From NCBI GenBank assembly GCA_046292345.1, contig JBKBRC010000032.1, positions 1 to 25,934 on the forward strand: a stretch of 25,934 nt of DNA. The letters are read 5' to 3'. The translations under genes were made by a program, and so were the position numbers. Under the pieces are notes generated by a model. That model was given only the letters and a program-made list of their open reading frames with translations, had not been told where the DNA came from and searched no databases. The stretch is from JBKBRC01 sp046292345. GTDB taxonomy: Bacteria > Bacteroidota > Rhodothermia > Rhodothermales > Rubricoccaceae. The stretch's first letter is position 1. The number at the start of each line of letters is the position of its first letter. Shown here piece after piece: positions 15,066-22,579 of the stretch.

Positions 15066-17585
15066 ATGTCCCTTCTGCGGCTTCTCTCTCTACTCCTGTT
15101 TCTCGCTCCGGCGTGGGCCGTGCTGCCGGCCGCCGCGCAGGCGCCGGGCACGCTCGCCGGGCGGGTCACCGACGCCACCGGGCAGCCCTTGCCGGGCGTC
15201 AACGTGCGCCTCGAGGGGACGGCCCTCGGCGCAGCCTCGGGCGTCGACGGGCGCTTCGCGCTTGCGGCCGTCCCCGCCGGGCGCTACACCCTCGTGGCTA
15301 CGAGCGTCGGCTTCGCGCCCGAGCGGCGCGTGCTCGAGCTGCGTGGTGGCGAGGCGGTCGCCGTCGCGCTCGTGCTCCGCGAGGCCGCGCTCGACGCCGG
15401 CGAGGTTGTCGTGACAGCGCGCGAGACGCTGACCGGGCGCGGCACGCGCGACGTGCCCGGCACGGCCTACTACGTCGGCCGCCGCACGCTCGAGCGCTTT
15501 GCCTACTCGGACCTGCACCGCGTCCTGCGCGAGGTGCCGGGCGTGCAGGTCCAGGAGGAGGAGGGCTACGGCCTGCGCCCCAACATCGGCATCCGCGGCA
15601 CGGGCTCGCAGCGCTCGAGCAAGATCACGCTGATGGAAGATGGCGTGCTGATCGCGCCGGCGCCCTACGCCGCGCCAGCGGCCTACTACGTGCCCACGAT
15701 CGGGCGGATGGACGGTCTCGAGCTGCGCGCCGGGGCCAGCCAGATCAAGTACGGGCCCTACACGACCGGCGGCGCTCTCAACCTGATCGCCGCCGACGTG
15801 CCGGCGGCGCTCGAGGTGCGCGCCGACGCGCGCGCCGGCTCCAACGGGCAGCGCCTGCTCCACGCCCGCGTGGGCGACGCCGTGCCGGCCGTGCGGGCCC
15901 TCGGCGGCCTCGGGGCCGGCTTCGTCGTCGAGGGGCGCACGGACCGCGTGGACGGCTTCAAGACGGTCGTGGGGCCCGGGGGGGTGGCGCTCGCGCCCCG
16001 CACTCCGACCGGCTACGACAAGACCGACCTCTTCGGCCGGCTCCGGCTCAGCACCCCGGCCGGCGCGCGCGTTGCGCAGGCGCTCACGCTCACGGCCGGC
16101 TACGCCGATGAGACCTCCGACGAGACCTACCTCGGCCTGACGGCCGCCGACTTCGCGGCCGCGCCGTTCGTACGCTACGCCGGCTCGCAGCTGGACCAGA
16201 TGAACACCGACCACCGCGCCCTCCGCGCGCGTCACGTGGCCGTCTTCTCGTCTCGGGCCGACCTCACGACGACGCTCTACCGCAACACGTTCTCGCGCAA
16301 CTGGTACCGCCTGAACGCGGTCAACAGCGGCCTCACGGGCGCCGGCAACGTCGGCATTGCGAGCATCCTCAACGAGCCCGAGCGCTTCGCGGCCGAGTAC
16401 GCGCTCGTGCGCGGCAACGGGCCGGCGACGGGGCGCCTGATCGTCAACGCCAACGCACGGACCTACTACAGCGAGGGCGCGCAGAGCGTTCTCGGCGTGC
16501 GCCTCGGGAGCGAGGGCGGCCCGCGCGCGCTCGTCGAGGCGGGCCTGCGGCTCCACGCCGACGCCGAGGACCGCTTCCAGTGGGCCGACCGCTACGCCAT
16601 CGAGGACGGCGTGATGACGCGCGTGCAGGAGGGCGTGCCCGGTACGACGGCCAACCGTGTCGATGACGCGCGCGCGCGCTCGGCGTTCGTGCAGGCCGAG
16701 GTCGTCTACGGGCCGTTCACGCTCACGCCCGGACTGCGCTACGAGACGGTCCGCTTCGAGCGGCGCGACTTCGGCGCGGGAGACCTCGAGCGCACGGGCG
16801 CCAGCGTGCAGGTGCGCGAGAACGAGGCCTCGGCCTGGATCCCGGGCCTGAGCGTGCTCTACCGCGTCGGCGGCGGGGCGCAGGTCTTCGGGGGCGTGCA
16901 CCGCGGATTTGCACCGCCCAACAGCACGCCCGAGACGCGGCCGGAGTCTAGCCTGAACGTGGAGGGCGGGGCGCGCTACGCCGCCGGCGCGTTCGAGGCG
17001 CAGGCCGTCGTGTACCGCAACGCCTACTCGAACCTGCTCGGCAGCGACCTGGCTGCCGCCGGCGGGACGGCCACGGGCGACCTGTTCAACGCCGGCGCCG
17101 TGAACGTGACCGGCGCCGAGGTGGCGCTCCGCGCCGACCTGGCCGAGCCGGCCGGGCTCGCCGGCTGGGCCTTCCCCGTCCGCCTGGCCTACACGCTCAC
17201 CGAGGCGCGCTTCCAGACGTCGTTCCAGAGCACGCTCGGCGACTGGGGGCGCGTCCAGGCCGGCGACGAACTGCCCTACACGCCGCGGCATCAGCTCGGC
17301 GCCCGCCTCGGGGCCGAGCGCGGACGGGCGGCGCTTTCGCTCGGCACCTCGGCCGTCTCGGCCGCGCGGGCGCGCGCCGGACAGGGGCCGGTGCCGGAGG
17401 CCGAGCGCATCGGCGCGCGCCTCGTGCTCGACGCCGCCGGCGAGGTCGGCGTGCAGTACGGCGTCTCGCTCTTCGGGCGCGTGCAGAACCTCACCAACGC
17501 GACGTACGTCGCCGCGCGCCAGCCGGCCGGCCTGCGCCCGGGCCTGCCGCGCACGTTCGACCTCGGCCTGCGCGCACGTCTCTGA
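15066..17585 (+). CDS. TonB-dependent outer-membrane receptor, FecA-like (ferric siderophore/citrate type)
   Basis: Outer-membrane active transporter of 839 residues powered by TonB. The signal peptide covers residues 1-25 (cleavage after AAA-Q). A carboxypeptidase-regulatory-like domain follows at 28-110 (GTLAGRVTDATGQPLPGVNV), common in Bacteroidota receptors. The plug (about 120-235) has LREVPGVQVQEEEGYGLR, PNIGIRGTGSQRSSKITL, MEDGVLIAPAPYAAPAAYY and KYGPYTTGGALNLI, which match the Fe(III)-dicitrate receptor group rather than SusC. The rest is beta-barrel, ending LGLRARL, so the last residue is not the usual aromatic. No FecI/FecR-type regulators are next to it, nor a ferric ABC transporter, so the substrate is inferred from similarity only. 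The stop codon lies in the first unit of a 20-bp tandem array. Confidence 0.9.
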   Translation: MSLLRLLSLLLFLAPAWAVLPAAAQAPGTLAGRVTDATGQPLPGVNVRLEGTALGAASGVDGRFALAAVPAGRYTLVATSVGFAPERRVLELRGGEAVAVALVLREAALDAGEVVVTARETLTGRGTRDVPGTAYYVGRRTLERFAYSDLHRVLREVPGVQVQEEEGYGLRPNIGIRGTGSQRSSKITLMEDGVLIAPAPYAAPAAYYVPTIGRMDGLELRAGASQIKYGPYTTGGALNLIAADVPAALEVRADARAGSNGQRLLHARVGDAVPAVRALGGLGAGFVVEGRTDRVDGFKTVVGPGGVALAPRTPTGYDKTDLFGRLRLSTPAGARVAQALTLTAGYADETSDETYLGLTAADFAAAPFVRYAGSQLDQMNTDHRALRARHVAVFSSRADLTTTLYRNTFSRNWYRLNAVNSGLTGAGNVGIASILNEPERFAAEYALVRGNGPATGRLIVNANARTYYSEGAQSVLGVRLGSEGGPRALVEAGLRLHADAEDRFQWADRYAIEDGVMTRVQEGVPGTTANRVDDARARSAFVQAEVVYGPFTLTPGLRYETVRFERRDFGAGDLERTGASVQVRENEASAWIPGLSVLYRVGGGAQVFGGVHRGFAPPNSTPETRPESSLNVEGGARYAAGAFEAQAVVYRNAYSNLLGSDLAAAGGTATGDLFNAGAVNVTGAEVALRADLAEPAGLAGWAFPVRLAYTLTEARFQTSFQSTLGDWGRVQAGDELPYTPRHQLGARLGAERGRAALSLGTSAVSAARARAGQGPVPEAERIGARLVLDAAGEVGVQYGVSLFGRVQNLTNATYVAARQPAGLRPGLPRTFDLGLRARL

Positions 17586-17698
17586 GCCGCGTAGCGAGTC
17601 CCTGAGCCGCGTAGCGAGTCCCTGAGCCGCGTAGCGAGTCCCTGAGCCGCGTAGCGAGTCCCTGAGCCGCGTAGCGAGTCCCTGAGCCGCGTAGCGAG
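17582..17698. repeat. 20-bp tandem repeat, 5 perfect copies plus 17 bp
   Basis: The unit CTGAGCCGCGTAGCGAGTCC repeats without a single change at 17582, 17602, 17622, 17642 and 17662, then a partial copy to 17698. The TonB receptor stop TGA (17583-17585) is part of unit 1, and a second in-frame stop TAG follows 9 nt later. Because the period is not a multiple of three, the array places TGA and TAG in all three plus-strand frames. There are no spacers, so it is not a CRISPR. Confidence 0.95.
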
Positions 17699-17726
17699 AC
17701 GAGAATCTCCGAGCCGGCGTACCCTG

Positions 17727-17765
17727 CGAGCCGGTCGTCTTCGCGATCAGGAGACGGCCGGCTCG
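17727..17765. terminator. 14-bp stem-loop spanning the LD-carboxypeptidase stop
   Basis: The left arm 17727-17740 pairs with 17752-17765 over 14 positions with one G-U wobble (17735/17757) and an 11-nt loop containing the gene's stop codon (17747-17749). A further left arm at 17709-17718 is exactly complementary to 17757-17766 and could compete for it. It lies between convergent genes, so a shared terminator is likely; no T-run. Confidence 0.45.
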
Positions 17766-18814
17766 GTCGTCTCTAGTGTGCCCGCGAAGGCGTCCATGCG
17801 GGCCATCACGCCCACAGGCACGGTGTAGACCGGCGAGACGTGCCCGATGGGCGCGCCGATCCAGGCGGGCGCGCCCGTGGCGGCGAGATGGTCGCGCAGC
17901 ACGTCCTCCGCCGACCACTCAGGCATCGCGTCGCCTGTGCAGCGCTCGCACTGCCCGAAGACGACGCCGGCCACACGGCGCAGGTGCCCCGAGAGCGCGA
18001 GCTGCGTCAGCAGGCGGTCGAGCCGGTAGGGTTCCTCGCGCACCTCCTCGAAGAACACCACGTGCCCGTCGAACGAGGGCAGGAAGGGCGATCCGGCGAG
18101 AGCGGCAGCCACGGTCAGGTTGCCGCCTACGAGGCGCCCCTCGGCGATGCCGCCCCGCACGGTCTGCACGGGCAGGCGGCGCGGCGCCGTGTCCCCCTCG
18201 AGCCGGAGCGTGCGCCCGCGCACGAGCGTGTCCAGGAACGACGCCTCGGTGAGCCCGCCCCACGACGAGATCCCGACCGGCCCGTGGAACGAGACGAGGC
18301 CGGCGCGTGCGTAGAGCGCGAGCAGGAGCGCCGTCACGTCCGAGTACCCGACGACCGCCTTCGGGTGGGCGCGGATAGCCTCGTAATCGAGCAGCGGGAG
18401 CATGCGCGCGCAGCCCCATCCGCCGCGCATGCACACGATAGCGCGTACGCGCTCGTCCTCGAAGAGCGTCATCAGGTCGTCGGCCCGCTGCTGGTCTGTC
18501 CCGGCGAGGAAGCCGTGCCGCGCGAGCACGTGCTGCCCGACGCGGACCTCGAAGCCCATCGCGCGGAGCGTCTGCGCGGCGCGCTCGACCTGTTCGGGGC
18601 CGCGCAGCACGCCGGCCGGCGCGGCCAGCCCGATCGTGTCGCCGTAGCGCAGGCGCGGCGGGTGCAGGACGGGCAGCGCCGGGGACGGATCCGCCGGCGC
18701 GGCCGGAGGGGTCTGTGCAGCGGGGGCGTCCAGCAGCAGGCCTGCCAGTGGCAGGGCGAGCGCGCCGGCAGAGAGCGCGCGGAGGGCGTCGCGGCGAGAG
18801 CGCAGGTCGGGCAT
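17747..18814 (-). CDS. LD-carboxypeptidase (MEROPS S66, MccF/LdcA family) with Tat-like signal
   Basis: Serine peptidase that removes D-alanine from tetrapeptides during murein recycling, or detoxifies related peptides (MccF-type). The 355 residues start at ATG 18814 with LRSRRDALRALSAGALAL, a twin-arginine-like signal, so it is exported, unlike cytoplasmic LdcA. The fold motifs are GDTIGLAAPAG (58-68), CMRGGWGCARMLP (128-140) and VVGYSDVTALLLAL with nucleophile Ser158. The acid block FFEEVREEPYRLDRLL and the histidine in IGHVSPVYTVPVG (about 325) complete the Ser-Glu-His triad. It is convergent with the TonB receptor and divergent from cysteine desulfurase. The family is firm; the exact substrate is not. 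Confidence 0.92.
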   Translation of the reverse strand: MPDLRSRRDALRALSAGALALPLAGLLLDAPAAQTPPAAPADPSPALPVLHPPRLRYGDTIGLAAPAGVLRGPEQVERAAQTLRAMGFEVRVGQHVLARHGFLAGTDQQRADDLMTLFEDERVRAIVCMRGGWGCARMLPLLDYEAIRAHPKAVVGYSDVTALLLALYARAGLVSFHGPVGISSWGGLTEASFLDTLVRGRTLRLEGDTAPRRLPVQTVRGGIAEGRLVGGNLTVAAALAGSPFLPSFDGHVVFFEEVREEPYRLDRLLTQLALSGHLRRVAGVVFGQCERCTGDAMPEWSAEDVLRDHLAATGAPAWIGAPIGHVSPVYTVPVGVMARMDAFAGTLETTEPAVS

Positions 18815-19051
18815 GGAACCAGGGGAGGGCAGGCTGCGGCCAAGTCTACATCGAACGGGGGGCAGAGGCGGTCGCGTACCGGCGCAGCCCCTTACCGGCA
18901 GCGTGCGCAGCCGCCGGAAAGGGCCAGAACCTGCCGGTTGTGCCGTTTCCTCACAACATCCCCACGCGATAAAGCGTATGTATTGACAGGCCGCCCGGCA
19001 CGCCGTTGCACGTCGCATCTCCGGGCCTGACCGCGCGGCCGGCCGGACCCG
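18815..19051. promoter_or_regulatory. Divergent promoter region, LD-carboxypeptidase and cysteine desulfurase
   Basis: A 237-bp gap with a local AT-rich patch at about 18937-18988. It holds the inverted repeat GTTGTG (18937-18942) / CACAAC (18952-18957) with a 9-bp spacer, a possible operator, and CGTATGTATTG near 18975, which resembles the CCGTATGTTA element seen elsewhere in the window. No gene seen. Confidence 0.35.
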
Positions 19052-20209
19052 ATGGCTGCGCCTATCTACCTCGACTACAACGCCACCACCCCTGTCGCGG
19101 AGGGGGTGCTCGAGGCGATGCTGCCCTTCTTCCGCGAGCACTTCGGTAATGCCAGCAGCGAGCACGCCTACGGCTGGGCGGCTGATGAGGCCGTGCGCCA
19201 GGCACGCGAGCGCGTCGGGCGGCTCATCGGCGCCGACCCGCGTGCGGTCACGTTCACGAGCGGGGCCACCGAGTCGGTCTCGCTCGCCCTGCGCGGCGCC
19301 GGCGCCGTCTACGGCGGGCGCCGGCACGAGATCGTCACCGTGCGCACCGAGCACAAGGCCGTGCTCGAGACGTGCGCCGCGCTCGAGCGCGACGGCTTCG
19401 TCGTGACGTACCTGCCGGTCGATGCGCAGGGCCAGGTAGACCTCGACCAGCTCCGCGACGCGCTCACCGACAAGACGCTGCTCGTGGCAGCAATGTGGGC
19501 CAACAACGAGACCGGCGTGCTGCATCCCGTGCGCGCCATGGCCGAGATCGCGCACGAGGCCGGCGCGCTCTTCATGACCGACGCCACGCAGGCCGTCGGC
19601 CGCGTCCCCGTAGACGTCGAGGCCGACCGCGTCGACCTGCTCGCGCTCTCGGGGCACAAGCTCTACGGGCCCAAGGGCGTTGGGGCGCTCTTCGTGCGCC
19701 GCCGCGGGCCGCGCGTGCGCCTGCAGCCGCTCGTGACGGGCGGCGAGCAGGAGGACGGCCTGCGCGCCGGCACGCTCAACGTGCCCGGCATCGTCGGCCT
19801 TGGAGCGGCGGCCGAGCTCGCCGCCGCGTCTCTCGAGGCCGACGCCGCGCGCCTCGGGCCGATGCGCGACCGCTTCGAGGCGGCCGTGCTCGAGGCCGTG
19901 CCCGGCAGCCGCGTCATCGGCGAGGGCGCGCCGCGCCTGTTCAACACCACCAGCATTCGCTTTGCGGGCGTGCGCACGGGAAAGCTCTTCGCCGTGCTGC
20001 GCGGCGTGGCCGCCTCGGCCGGCGCGGCCTGCCAGGCGCGGGCGGGGCACCCGAGCCACGTCCTGCTCGCGATGGGCCTTTCCGAGGACGAGGCGCTCGG
20101 GACGGTCCGTTTCTCTCTCGGCCGCCCGACGACCGAGACCGAGCTCGAGGCGGCCGTGGCGGCCCTTGCCGAGGCCGTCCGCACCGTCCGTCGCCGCGTT
20201 GCGGCCTGA
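19052..20209 (+). CDS. Cysteine desulfurase (NifS/IscS family)
   Basis: PLP enzyme that takes sulfur from cysteine, giving alanine and an enzyme persulfide for Fe-S clusters or tRNA thiolation. It opens with IYLDYNATTPVAEGVLEAM, typical of IscS/NifS. PLP contacts are His101 (EHKAVLE), Asp177 and Gln180 (TDATQAVG), and the Schiff-base lysine Lys203 in SGHKLYGPKG. The persulfide cysteine is Cys327 in SAGAACQARAGHPSHVL. The length of 385 and the loop fit group I. No iscU, sufBCD or IscR gene is nearby, so it may be a stand-alone desulfurase for tRNA modification or general sulfur supply. A DUF2480 gene follows after 35 bp on the same strand. IscS, NifS and SufS cannot be told apart with confidence. 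Confidence 0.94.
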   Translation: MAAPIYLDYNATTPVAEGVLEAMLPFFREHFGNASSEHAYGWAADEAVRQARERVGRLIGADPRAVTFTSGATESVSLALRGAGAVYGGRRHEIVTVRTEHKAVLETCAALERDGFVVTYLPVDAQGQVDLDQLRDALTDKTLLVAAMWANNETGVLHPVRAMAEIAHEAGALFMTDATQAVGRVPVDVEADRVDLLALSGHKLYGPKGVGALFVRRRGPRVRLQPLVTGGEQEDGLRAGTLNVPGIVGLGAAAELAAASLEADAARLGPMRDRFEAAVLEAVPGSRVIGEGAPRLFNTTSIRFAGVRTGKLFAVLRGVAASAGAACQARAGHPSHVLLAMGLSEDEALGTVRFSLGRPTTETELEAAVAALAEAVRTVRRRVAA

Positions 20210-20244
20210 GCGCCGCTTCCGAGCACAACAGCCCTCTCGCGCCC

Positions 20245-20814
20245 ATGGAGATCGTCAACCGCGTCGCCGAGAGCGACCTCGTCGTCTACGACCTCGCCGC
20301 GCTCTGGGACGGCCGGCCCGTGGTCGAGCTCGACCTGGCGCCGTGGCTCCACCGCGGCCTCGTGCTACGCGAGCGCGACTTCCGCGCGCATCTCGCCGCG
20401 CACGACTGGTCGATCTACGACGGGCAGCACGTGGCTGTCTACTGCTCGGCCGATGCCATCGTGCCCGTGTGGGCGTTCATGCTCGTCGCGACGCGTCTCT
20501 CGGGAGCGGCCTCGGTGGCGCAGGGCCGTGCCGCCGACCTCCGCCGGGACCATTTTGCGCGCGCGCTCGCGGCCGAGGACTGGTCACGGTTTGCTGACAG
20601 GCCGGTCGTCGTCAAGGGCTGCGGCAACGACGTCGTGCCGCTGGCGGCCTACCTCGACGCCACGCGCCGCTTGCAGGCCGTCGCGAGCAAGCTCATGTTC
20701 GGCGAGCCGTGCTCCTCGGTGCCGCTGTGGCGCCGGCCGAAGGCGGCGCCGGCCGAGAGCGCCCCGGCCGCCCGGCCGGCGGCGCGGCCGGCCTCGCTCC
20801 GTCCGCGCGCGTGA
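20245..20814 (+). CDS. DUF2480 family protein
   Basis: Cytoplasmic protein of 189 residues that I recognise as DUF2480, a family of unknown function known to me from Bacteroidota and relatives. The start MEIVNRVAESDLVVYDL and the blocks VAVYCSADAIVPVWAFML (64-81), VVVKGCGNDVVPLAAYL (121-137) and MFGEPCSSVPLWRR (151-164) are the family core. Each block contains one cysteine (67, 126, 156), which suggests a metal or Fe-S role, but this is inference. Residues 165-189 are an Ala/Pro/Arg tail outside the family core. It sits 35 bp after cysteine desulfurase, probably the same transcript, in line with a link to sulfur or Fe-S metabolism. Confidence 0.85.
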   Translation: MEIVNRVAESDLVVYDLAALWDGRPVVELDLAPWLHRGLVLRERDFRAHLAAHDWSIYDGQHVAVYCSADAIVPVWAFMLVATRLSGAASVAQGRAADLRRDHFARALAAEDWSRFADRPVVVKGCGNDVVPLAAYLDATRRLQAVASKLMFGEPCSSVPLWRRPKAAPAESAPAARPAARPASLRPRA

Positions 20815-20862
20815 GTGTCGCACGCGGGCGCGGCACGCGGGCGACGGCCAGGGCGGCGCACC

Positions 20863-20898
20863 GCTTCGGGGAGCGGAAGTGGCTTCGGGGAGCGGAGG
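20863..20898. repeat. Two-copy 19-bp direct repeat with small hairpin
   Basis: GCTTCGGGGAGCGGAAG occurs twice with a 19-bp period (second copy with one change). CCGCT (20861-20865) can pair with AGCGG (20872-20876) over a 6-nt loop. It lies 50 bp after the DUF2480 stop, in the 151-bp gap before the lipoprotein gene; a weak terminator is possible. Confidence 0.6.
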
Positions 20899-20965
20899 CG
20901 ACGACGGGAATGTGCTAGCTTCTCCCGAATCACCCGCCAACGACCTCTCACGCTAACGGCCTCTC

Positions 20966-21412
20966 ATGCGCGTCCTTGCCCTCGCCTGCAGTGCCTTCCT
21001 GCTCGCCGGCTGCACCGACACCTCGGAGCCGAACACGGCCGCAGTCCCTGCCGATCCCGCGGCGCCGGCGGCCGCGCCCGGCACGGCGACGGAGCCCTAC
21101 GAGGACGACCTGCTCTCCGTTGCGGCGGACTGGACGTGCGACGAGAACGCCCGCTTCGACCAGATCTCGATGAACGTAGCGGAGGGCGCCAACGAGTACA
21201 TGGCGTATGTCCGCCTCGGGGCGGACGGCTCTCTGTCGGTTGCCGACGCGGGCACGTGGGAGTACGACGGGCGTTCGCTGACGCTTACCTCGGGCTCGGG
21301 CGAGGTCACGCGCTACGCGCCCGCCGAGGTCATCGATGCGGCGACGCTGCGCCTCACGCGCGCCGACAACGGGGACGTCGTGACGTGCCAGATCGACCCC
21401 ATCTCGCCCTGA
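20966..21412 (+). CDS. Small lipoprotein, unknown function
   Basis: A 148-residue secreted lipoprotein. MRVLALACSAFLLAGC is a short signal peptide with lipobox LLAGC (Cys16). A Pro/Ala/Thr-rich linker (17-42) follows, then a compact domain (about 44-148) with two cysteines, DWTCDENA and DVVTCQIDP. The domain alternates short strands such as EYMAYVRL, GSLSVADAGTWEYDG and RSLTLTSGSGEVTRY. The layout looks like a small beta-barrel or lipocalin-like fold that tests a substance by turns of G and W, but I do not recognise the family. ATG 20966 is the only start that gives the signal peptide. It is on the same strand as its neighbours but separated by more than 140 bp on each side. Confidence 0.8.
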   Translation: MRVLALACSAFLLAGCTDTSEPNTAAVPADPAAPAAAPGTATEPYEDDLLSVAADWTCDENARFDQISMNVAEGANEYMAYVRLGADGSLSVADAGTWEYDGRSLTLTSGSGEVTRYAPAEVIDAATLRLTRADNGDVVTCQIDPISP

Positions 21413-21553
21413 TCCACGGCCGGTTGCCCGGACGCAGGGAACGGCGCGAGCGTGCCTCGGCTTCTCCTGCATTCGCGCCCGCGCTTCGCCTGCGTTTCCG
21501 CCCTCGCCTGAACTGCCTCCATCTTGGCCCGGACTCCCGGCAGCGGTGAACGC

Positions 21554-22333
21554 ATGCAGATCGATCTGACCGGCCGGACGGCCCTCGTGACCGGCGCCAC
21601 GCGAGGCATCGGGCGGGCCGTGGCCGAGGCGCTTGCCGCCGCAGGGGCACAGGTGGCCGTGCACGGCGCGCGTCTGCGCCCGGAGGCCGAGGGCTTCGCG
21701 CAGGCGCTACGCGGCGTCTTCCTCGCCGCCGACCTCGCGCAGCCGGGAGAGGCCGAGCGGCTCTGGCGCGCGGCGCTCGGCGCGCTCGGCCGCGTGGACG
21801 TGCTCGTGTGCAACGCAGGCGTGTTTGAGGCCGCGCCGCTCGACGCCGGCGACTGGGGCACGCGCTGGGCGCGCACGATCGCTATCAATCTGGACGCGCC
21901 GGCCGCGCTCTGCCGTGCGGCGTGCCGGCACGCGCGGGCGCGCCGCGCGGCCGGCGAGCAGCCCGCGGTGGGCGAGGCGCTCGTGCGCGTCGTGACGGTC
22001 TCGAGCCGCGCCGCCTTCCGTGGCGACGATCCGGACTATCTCGCGTACGCCGCCTCCAAGGGCGGGCTCGTCGCACTCACGAAGTCCATCGCGCGCGGCT
22101 TCGGCGCCGACGGCGTGGCCGCCTTCGGCGTGGCGCCGGGGTTCACCGAGACCGAGATGGCTGCGCCGTTCGTGGCCGCGCACGGCCGGGATGCGGCGGC
22201 GGCTGGGACGGCCTTTGGCCGCATGGCGAGGCCGGAGGACGTGGCGCCGGCCGTGGTTTTCCTGGCCTCTGGCCTGGCCGACCAGGCCACGGGCGCCACG
22301 CTCGACGTGAACGGCGCCAGCTACGTCCGCTGA
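21554..22333 (+). CDS. SDR oxidoreductase, FabG-like
   Basis: Classical short-chain dehydrogenase of 259 residues. The cofactor loop TGATRGIG is at 13-20, CNAG at 86-89, the catalytic serine at about 151 (VSSRAAF), and Tyr165/Lys169 in YAASKGGLVALTKSIA. The C-terminal DVAPAVVFLASGLADQATG and DVNGASYVR are usual for 3-oxoacyl-ACP-reductase-like SDRs, which close with a DGG or NGG. An Ala/Arg-rich insertion (about 124-143) lies before the catalytic strand. The start ATG 21554 places the Rossmann strand at residue 9. The gene is not in a fatty-acid operon, so it need not be the housekeeping fabG. It ends 137 bp before an assembly gap. Confidence 0.9.
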   Translation: MQIDLTGRTALVTGATRGIGRAVAEALAAAGAQVAVHGARLRPEAEGFAQALRGVFLAADLAQPGEAERLWRAALGALGRVDVLVCNAGVFEAAPLDAGDWGTRWARTIAINLDAPAALCRAACRHARARRAAGEQPAVGEALVRVVTVSSRAAFRGDDPDYLAYAASKGGLVALTKSIARGFGADGVAAFGVAPGFTETEMAAPFVAAHGRDAAAAGTAFGRMARPEDVAPAVVFLASGLADQATGATLDVNGASYVR

Positions 22334-22395
22334 TACCTGCCACGCCGGCCCACACTCGTCTCAGGAAACCGTGCTCGTTTCAGGGTAAAGAGAAG

Positions 22396-22500
22396 CGGGG
22401 GGGGGGGGCGGGGCGGGGGGGGGGGGGTCGGGGGCGCCGCCCGGGCCCCCCGGCCGGCGCGACCCCCCGNNNNNNNNNNCACACGCCCCGCGCCCGCCCC
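22396..22500. other. Poly-G/poly-C low-complexity stretch around an assembly gap
   Basis: Ten Ns at 22470-22479 are flanked on the left by G-runs of up to 12-13 bases and on the right by C-rich sequence. This looks like low-quality read ends joined by scaffolding, not natural sequence. The gap size and the adjacency of the SDR and susD genes should not be trusted. Confidence 0.85.
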
Positions 22501-22579
22501 GGGCGGCCGGGCCGCTTCCATTGCGGTCCCGCTGCCGGCGCAGCAGTCGCGGCAAGACGGCCGGTGCCGCAGGCCGGGC

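Noticed and set aside
17582..17698. CRISPR array
   Set aside because: The 20-bp units are directly joined with no spacers, and no cas gene is present.
15090..17918. A 942-codon minus-strand frame opposite the TonB receptor
   Set aside because: The translation lacks motifs and reads through the 20-bp array; it is a GC-rich antisense frame of a clear receptor gene.
17747..20059. One long minus-strand gene through LD-carboxypeptidase and across cysteine desulfurase
   Set aside because: Only the part up to 18814 has protein motifs; the rest is the antisense of the desulfurase gene, kept open by high GC.
22396..22469. G-quadruplex or natural poly-G regulatory tract
   Set aside because: It directly borders Ns and looks like read-end artefact, so no biological meaning should be drawn.
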